Shown one piece after another: positions 60,001 through 64,000 of a stretch of 64,000 bases of DNA. The position numbers and the translations under genes were made by a program. Within the stretch, counting starts at the first letter, position 1. Every line of letters begins with the position of its first letter. The notes under the pieces were generated by a model. That model saw only the letters and a program-made list of their open reading frames with translations. It made no database searches and was not told where the DNA came from. The stretch spans positions 2,046,001-2,110,000 of the forward strand of contig NZ_KI912532.1 in assembly GCF_000519045.1 (NCBI RefSeq), given 5' to 3'. The DNA is from Dechloromonas agitata is5. GTDB lineage: Bacteria > Pseudomonadota > Gammaproteobacteria > Burkholderiales > Rhodocyclaceae.

Positions 60001-60371
60001 GTTACGTGCTGACCTGCAACGGCCAGCCGGTTCCGCTGACCAAAACCGGTACCAACGGCGAGTTTGTCGCCGGTGTGCGCTACCGGGCCTGGCAGCCGGC
60101 CTCTTGTCTGCATCCGACCATTGGCGTGCATGCGCCGCTGATCTTTGACATCGTCGATACCTGGATGGAGCGTTCGCTGGGCGGCTGCCAGTACCACGTC
60201 GCGCATCCCGGCGGGCGCAACTACGAGGTTTTTCCGGTGAATGCCTACGAGGCCGAAAGCCGCCGTCTGGCGCGCTTCTTCCGCTTCGGGCACAGCCCGG
60301 GCAAGGTGGTCGCCAAGGCGCCGGAAATCAGTGCCGAACATCCGTTTACGCTAGACTTGCGCCGTTTTTGA
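57006..60371 (+). CDS. DUF2126 protein with N-terminal transglutaminase domain (COG4196)
   Basis: A 1121-residue two-part protein. Residues 1-290 are a transglutaminase-like cysteine peptidase or transferase domain: SIHVALNHVTHYAYDRLVNL opens it and Cys180 (RTGSCRDSAWLLV), His229 (TDLHAWAEVY) and Asp245 (GLDPTSG) form the triad. The large DUF2126 region follows, with MDVRLTQGGEPTFVASEDPD, GKWYPGEQLPRWSLNCFW and FMLDGRHTGTGGGNHFVLGG. I start at the GTG at 57006, with GGAG upstream and behind the sigma-54 promoter, not at 56901. It heads the cluster with the ATP-grasp/alpha-E fusion. Its substrate is unknown; peptide cleavage or transfer linked to amidoligase products is the usual prediction. 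Confidence 0.9.
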   Translation: MSIHVALNHVTHYAYDRLVNLGPQVIRLRPCPHARTRILSYALKVTPEAHFINWQQDPQGNYLARLVFPEKTREFRFEVDLVAEMSVINPFDFFLEPHAEEFPFQYEAWQRHELTPYLYKVPGGVLFDQYVAAIPLARKRSVDFLVALNAQVQKDIGYTIRLEPGVQTPEETLTKRTGSCRDSAWLLVQILRHLGLAARFVSGYLIQLTPDVKSLDGPSGPAADFTDLHAWAEVYLPGAGWIGLDPTSGLFAGEGHIPLACTPEPASAAPVTGGIDPCETEFAHHMQVTRVWEAPRVTKPYSDEQWGEIEGLGHAIDSKLQAMDVRLTQGGEPTFVASEDPDGAEWNTAALGPTKRFYAAELFHRLREKYAPNGLMHFGQGKWYPGEQLPRWSLNCFWRKDGEPIWNAPALYADERKDYGATAEQAGQFLRRVAERLGVTAEHVFPAFEDVYYYLWRERRLPGNVDPFDSRVDDPLERERLMKVFTQGLTHTVGHVLPIMKDTRDQWQTGPWFLRAERCYLIPGDSPLGYRLPLDSQPWTAQSDYPYVNPPDAEMAQASLPSHAAYRAAAMGQPAGQQPARAQMRVQAPAFGQGGPDGLGHPWDKPTDTVPGFKESAAWITRLAMCAEPRDGKLYIFMPPTQTLEDYLEVVAAVEATAEELQLPVILEGYEPPSDPRLTHFRVTPDPGVIEVNIHPAKTWDQLVDQTTHLYESAYYSRLTTEKFMLDGRHTGTGGGNHFVLGGATPNDSPFLRRPDLLRSLIAYWHNHPSLSYLFSGLFIGPTSQAPRVDEARNDSLYEMEIAFQQIPPVGGYIPPWRVDRVLRNLLIDVTGNTHRAEFCIDKLYSPDGPTGRLGLLELRAFEMPPHARMSLAQQLLLRALIARFWEEPYAPQRLARWGTELHDRFMLPHFVEQDFADVMEEMQQAGYAFKAEWFAPHFEFRFPKYGDFAVKGIEFELRHALEPWHVMGEEGAPGGTVRYVDSSVERVQVKVKGMAPDRYVLTCNGQPVPLTKTGTNGEFVAGVRYRAWQPASCLHPTIGVHAPLIFDIVDTWMERSLGGCQYHVAHPGGRNYEVFPVNAYEAESRRLARFFRFGHSPGKVVAKAPEISAEHPFTLDLRRF

Positions 60372-60435
60372 ACCCGATTCGCCCCCGATGTGCGCTTGTT
60401 TCTGGCCGGAAATCCGCTGATTCCGGCCGCGGCGC

Positions 60436-62970
60436 ATGACAGACGGCTCCATGGCCCGCACCCTTCTCGCCATCTACCCCCATAGCGCCCGCCGTTACGA
60501 CGAAATGATGTCGGCGGATGGGGCTGTCCGTCCGCATTGGCAGCAGTTCTTCTCCCACCTCGATGCGGTGGCGCCGGACGAAATGCGCCAGCGCCTGGCA
60601 TTCGTCGACCGCCGCATCCTCGAAAACGGCGTCACCTACAACGTCTACGCCGCACCGGACGGCGCCGACCGGCCGTGGGCGCTCGACCCCGTGCCGCTGA
60701 TCATCCCGCCCGAGGAATGGGCCGAGGTGTCGGCAGCCGTGGCGCAGCGCGCGGCCCTGCTCAATGCCATGCTGGCCGACCTCTACGGGCCGCAGACGCT
60801 GCTCGCCGAGGGGCTGTTGCCGCCGGCGCTGGTCTACGGCCAGCACGGCTACCTGTGGCCCTGCCACGGCATCAAGCCGCCCGGCGACATCTGGCTGCAC
60901 AGCTACGCCGTCGACCTGGCGCGCTCGCCGAATGGCCAGTGGTGGGTCATTGCCGACCGTACGCAGGCGCCTTCCGGAGCCGGTTACGCCCTGGAAAACC
61001 GGTTGATCGTGTCGCGCGTCTTCCCCGAAATGTTCCGCGACCTGCGCGTCCAGCATGTTGCCGATTTCTTCCGCGCCAAGCAGGAAGGTCTCACGGCGCT
61101 GGCGCCGGTCGAGGGTGACGAGCAGCCGCACATCGTCCTGCTGACGCCGGGGCCGTATAACGAAACCTATTTCGAGCACGCTTACCTGGCCCGCTACCTC
61201 GGCTACCCGCTGGTCGAGGGGCAGGATCTGACGGTGCGCGGCGACACGGTATACCTGAAGACCCTGCGCGGCCTGAAGCGGGTGCACGTGATCCTGCGCC
61301 GGCAGGATGACAGCTATTGCGATCCGCTCGAACTGCGCGGCGATTCGGCACTCGGCGTGCCCGGCCTGCTCAATGTGGCGCGTGCCGGCCGGGTGGTCAT
61401 CGCCAACGCACTGGGCAGCGGCCTGCTCGGCTCCGGCGCCCTGATGGGTTTCCTGCCCGCCATCTGCGAACGCCTGCTTGGCGAGAAGCTGATGATGCCG
61501 TCGGTGGCGACCTGGTGGTGTGGCGAGAAGCCCGCGCTGGAGTATGTAAAGAAGCATTTCGACGAACTGGTCATCAAGCCGGCCTATCCGACCCAGCACA
61601 TGGAGCCGGTGTTCGGCCATGAGGTGAAGGGCGAGGAGCGGGCGGAAATTCTGCGCCGCATCGAGGCCCGCCCACATGCCTACGTCGCCCAGGAAATGGT
61701 CCACCTGTCGCAGGCACCGACCTGGAGCCGCGCCCACGAACGCCGCCTGCTCGCCCGGCCGGTCGGCCTGCGCGCTTATGCGGTGACCACGCCGGACGGC
61801 TATTCGGTCATGCCCGGCGGGCTGGCGCGGGTTGGTACGGCTGGCGACACGCGCATCCTCTCGATGCAGCGCGGCGGTGCCTCGAAGGACACCTGGGTGC
61901 TGACCAACGGCCCGGTCAGCGACTTTTCGCTGCTCAAGCCGTCGGTTGGCGTGCGCGACCTGGTACGGGCCGGGGCCAACCTGTCGTCGCGGGTGGTCGA
62001 AAACCTGTTCTGGCTCGGCCGCTATTCCGAGCGCTTCGACGACAGCGCGCGCATGTTGCGCGTTGCCTTGGGCCGTGTCGTGGTGGCCGGGGGCGGCAAG
62101 ACGCCGGCCGTCATCGCGGCCATGGCCCTGGCCCGACATGTCGGGGTTCTGCCCGAGCCGGACGAGGATGATCCGGTCAAGGAGGGCAGCGAGCACGTGC
62201 TGCTCGAAGCTATCTACAACCCCGACCAGCCGGGCAGCCTGGCCGGCAACATCCGCAGCCTGATGTGGACGGCGACGCATGTGCGCGAACGGCTGTCGCT
62301 CGACCACTGGCATTCGCTGAACCGCCTGCAGCGCGACCAGCAGGCGGCTTTGAAGAAGCATCCGACGTTGACCGAGGCCATCGCCTTCCTCGACCGTGTG
62401 CTCGGCGTGTCGTCGTCGCTGACCGGTTTCGCCATGGACAACATGACGCGTGACGACGGCTGGCGTTTCCTGATCATCGGCCGTCGCCTGGAACGCCTGT
62501 CCTTTCTGGCGCAGTCCCTCGCCCAGTTCCTGACCATGGAATCGGCAAGCGGCCCCGAGTCTCTCGACTGGCTGTTGGACCTGATGGATTCGATCATCAC
62601 CTACCGTTCGCGCTATTCCCGCTCGCCGGAATTGCTGCCGGTCATCGATCTGCTGGTCTTCGACGACAGCAACCCGCACGGCGTGCTGTTCCAGGCCGGC
62701 GTGCTGACCCGCTACCTGGAGCGCATGGGCCGCGAACTGGGCGCCGATTTCGATGGCGAACTGGCCGAGGCCATCGAGCGCCTGCGCGCCTTCGATTTGG
62801 GAAAGCTGGAGCATCTGCCCTACAGCCGCGGCTTTGCCAGCGCGCCCTGCAGCGAACTGGCCGGCCTGCTGCGTGATCTCCAGACCGCTGCTGGCCAGTT
62901 GTCCGATTGGCTGGGCATGCGCTACTTCACCCACGTCGGCGATGTCAGCCGGCAGACGATGGCGCTATGA
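60436..62970 (+). CDS. Fused circularly permuted ATP-grasp/alpha-E protein
   Basis: An 844-residue fusion. Residues about 1-480 are the circularly permuted ATP-grasp domain (RRYDEMMSADGAVRPHWQQF, LLNAMLADLYGPQTLL, VIADRTQAPSGAGYALENRL, IVLLTPGPYNETYFEHAYLA, SMQRGGASKDTWVLTNGP). Residues about 510-840 are the alpha-E domain (SSRVVENLFWLGRYSERFDD, RSLMWTATHVRERLSLDHWH, FLIIGRRLERLSFLAQSLAQ). The separate genes at 42957 and 44372 are its split paralogues. The ATG at 60436 is chosen; another at 60451 is possible. A 64-bp gap follows the DUF2126 gene, and the transglutaminase gene overlaps the stop. Confidence 0.9.
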   Translation: MTDGSMARTLLAIYPHSARRYDEMMSADGAVRPHWQQFFSHLDAVAPDEMRQRLAFVDRRILENGVTYNVYAAPDGADRPWALDPVPLIIPPEEWAEVSAAVAQRAALLNAMLADLYGPQTLLAEGLLPPALVYGQHGYLWPCHGIKPPGDIWLHSYAVDLARSPNGQWWVIADRTQAPSGAGYALENRLIVSRVFPEMFRDLRVQHVADFFRAKQEGLTALAPVEGDEQPHIVLLTPGPYNETYFEHAYLARYLGYPLVEGQDLTVRGDTVYLKTLRGLKRVHVILRRQDDSYCDPLELRGDSALGVPGLLNVARAGRVVIANALGSGLLGSGALMGFLPAICERLLGEKLMMPSVATWWCGEKPALEYVKKHFDELVIKPAYPTQHMEPVFGHEVKGEERAEILRRIEARPHAYVAQEMVHLSQAPTWSRAHERRLLARPVGLRAYAVTTPDGYSVMPGGLARVGTAGDTRILSMQRGGASKDTWVLTNGPVSDFSLLKPSVGVRDLVRAGANLSSRVVENLFWLGRYSERFDDSARMLRVALGRVVVAGGGKTPAVIAAMALARHVGVLPEPDEDDPVKEGSEHVLLEAIYNPDQPGSLAGNIRSLMWTATHVRERLSLDHWHSLNRLQRDQQAALKKHPTLTEAIAFLDRVLGVSSSLTGFAMDNMTRDDGWRFLIIGRRLERLSFLAQSLAQFLTMESASGPESLDWLLDLMDSIITYRSRYSRSPELLPVIDLLVFDDSNPHGVLFQAGVLTRYLERMGRELGADFDGELAEAIERLRAFDLGKLEHLPYSRGFASAPCSELAGLLRDLQTAAGQLSDWLGMRYFTHVGDVSRQTMAL

Positions 62971-63929
62971 CCATGCCCGCCGTCCGTTACCACGTCCTGC
63001 ACGAAACCCGCTACGACTACGGCAGCCCGGTTTCGCTGTCGCAGCAGCAACTGCACCTGTCGCCGCGCATCCTGGCCTGGCAGCAGGTCGAGGAGCAGTG
63101 CGTCGATATCGAGCCAACCCCCAGTTGGCGGCGTGATGGCCTCGATGCGTTCGGCAATCCGGTGACCTGGGTCGCCTTCCATGCGCCGCATGATAGTCTG
63201 CTCATTCGCTCGGTGATGACCATCGCCGTCGAGCCGCACCTGCCAGGCGATCTGAAAAATTCACCGCCCTGGGAGGCGGTGCGCGACCGCCTGGCCTACG
63301 ACGCGACTGACCCGCAGCCGGCCGACCTCGACGCTACCCGCTTCCTGTTCGAAAGCCCGCACGTTCGCATCAAGCACGAACTGGCCGACTACGCCGCCGA
63401 TTGCTTTCCACCCGGCAAGCCGCTCCTGCTCTGCGTTCAAGCCTTGATGGCCAAGATTTTTACGGAATTCACCTTCGATCCGGAGGCGACCACGGTATCC
63501 ACCCCGGTCCTCGACGTGCTCGAAAACAAGCGCGGCGTCTGCCAGGATTTCGCCCACCTGATGATCGCCTGCCTGCGCGCCCTGGGCCTTGCCGCACGCT
63601 ATGTCAGCGGCTACCTGCTGACCCGGCCGCCACCCGGCAAGCCCCGCCTGATCGGCGCCGACGCCTCGCACGCCTGGGTTTCGGTCTATGTGCCGGGCAG
63701 CGAATACGGCTGGGTCGATTTCGACCCGACCAACAACCTGCTGCCCGATACCGAGCACATCACGCTGTCCTTCGGCCGCGATTTTTCCGACATCTCGCCG
63801 CTGCGCGGCATCATCCTCGGCGGGGGCGGGGCCGAGCCGGAAGTGGCGGTGACCGTTTTCCCGATCGAAGAGGAAGACATGCCGAGGGAACTCTTGGCTG
63901 CCATCGAATCACGGAAGGGGGCCGGGTGA
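62967..63929 (+). CDS. Transglutaminase-like cysteine protein (COG1305)
   Basis: The 320-residue protein is of the bacterial transglutaminase-like family. The N-terminal beta domain reads RYHVLHETRYDYGSPVSLSQ. The catalytic core has Cys192 (KRGVCQDFAHLMIACLRALG), His235 (ADASHAWVSVYVPG) and Asp253 (VDFDPTNN). It has no signal peptide and should be cytoplasmic. The ATG at 62967 overlaps the fusion gene's stop (ATGA). Proteins of this type may hydrolyse or transfer peptides made by the ATP-grasp partner. An Anbu-type protease gene often follows in related clusters, but the window ends too soon to see. Confidence 0.9.
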   Translation: MTMPAVRYHVLHETRYDYGSPVSLSQQQLHLSPRILAWQQVEEQCVDIEPTPSWRRDGLDAFGNPVTWVAFHAPHDSLLIRSVMTIAVEPHLPGDLKNSPPWEAVRDRLAYDATDPQPADLDATRFLFESPHVRIKHELADYAADCFPPGKPLLLCVQALMAKIFTEFTFDPEATTVSTPVLDVLENKRGVCQDFAHLMIACLRALGLAARYVSGYLLTRPPPGKPRLIGADASHAWVSVYVPGSEYGWVDFDPTNNLLPDTEHITLSFGRDFSDISPLRGIILGGGGAEPEVAVTVFPIEEEDMPRELLAAIESRKGAG

Positions 63930-63944
63930 TGCGGGAGTGCGTTT

Positions 63945-64000
63945 TTCACTGCAGAGGCACAGGGGAACACCGAGGAAGGGCAATGGCCAAAACGGCTTTT
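63945..64000. repeat. Possible start of a dispersed intergenic repeat (window edge)
   Basis: After the last gene the sequence contains GCAGAGGCACAGGGGAACAC then CGAGGAAGG, an AGGCnC-rich pattern like the element at 10909-11029. It is cut by the window end, so the type and length cannot be judged. Confidence 0.25.

Noticed and set aside
56985..62934. Very long minus-strand frames opposite the DUF2126 and fusion genes
   Set aside because: Sense-strand proteins have full family motifs and a promoter; the antisense products have none.
1..64000. tRNA, rRNA, CRISPR arrays, transposases or phage genes
   Set aside because: None could be recognised on either strand.

Overview
The window looks like the chromosome of a GC-rich betaproteobacterium, most likely from the Rhodocyclaceae (Dechloromonas/Azonexus-like). 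The evidence is the mix of families: two phasins and a thiolase of PHA metabolism, DUF2788, DUF3579 and HemP proteins, a VC_2705-type acetate symporter with its DUF4212 subunit, type IVa minor pilins and NnrS. The genus is inferred from protein families and gene content, not from an rRNA gene; no rRNA, tRNA or CRISPR array was seen.

Layout. 1-3.45 kb: a Fur-type iron/heme uptake operon on the minus strand (hemP-tonB-exbB-exbD-receptor, the last cut by the window edge). 3.5-10.9 kb: an arsenic/metalloid island on the plus strand with two ArsR repressors, an ArsP_1-type permease, a CxxC thioredoxin-like protein, a membrane ferric-reductase/cytochrome b5 pair, ArsC, Acr3 and an Fe-dependent alcohol dehydrogenase. 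11.0-13.2 kb: a compact minus-strand operon of a 25-aa membrane peptide, two small proteins and a DUF2325 protein behind a Fur-like palindrome. 13.25-19.3 kb: a second Fur-boxed operon (TonB receptor, NitT/TauT-type ABC transporter, NnrS). 19.3-26.1 kb: a diguanylate cyclase, then ribF-ileS-lspA-fkpB-ispH. 26.2-32.6 kb: a visibly AT-richer minor pilin operon (pilE-fimT-pilV-pilW-pilX-pilY1), apparently imported. 32.7-42.8 kb: rpsT, argD-argF-argG (ArgG carries a histone-H1-like tail), ppnP, yajQ, a glutamine amidotransferase, a retropepsin-like protease, a Nudix CoA pyrophosphatase, a CobD/CbiB-like protein and a thiolase. 42.8-45.4 kb and 56.8-63.9 kb: two related clusters of circularly permuted ATP-grasp, alpha-E and transglutaminase-like enzymes. 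45.4-56.8 kb: two phasins, acetate uptake, a two-component system, redox proteins, a second diguanylate cyclase and a probable HvfA-like gene remnant.

Main observation. Both ATP-grasp/alpha-E clusters are preceded by nearly identical 17-bp NtrC-type palindromes and by -24/-12 sigma-54 promoters. The first cluster encodes ATP-grasp and alpha-E as separate genes. The second encodes a DUF2126 transglutaminase, a fused ATP-grasp/alpha-E protein and a third transglutaminase-like protein. The enzyme families are known predicted amidoligase/peptide-modification systems of unproven product. The sequence suggests that here they form one nitrogen-starvation regulon, beside two phasin genes of the carbon-storage machinery.
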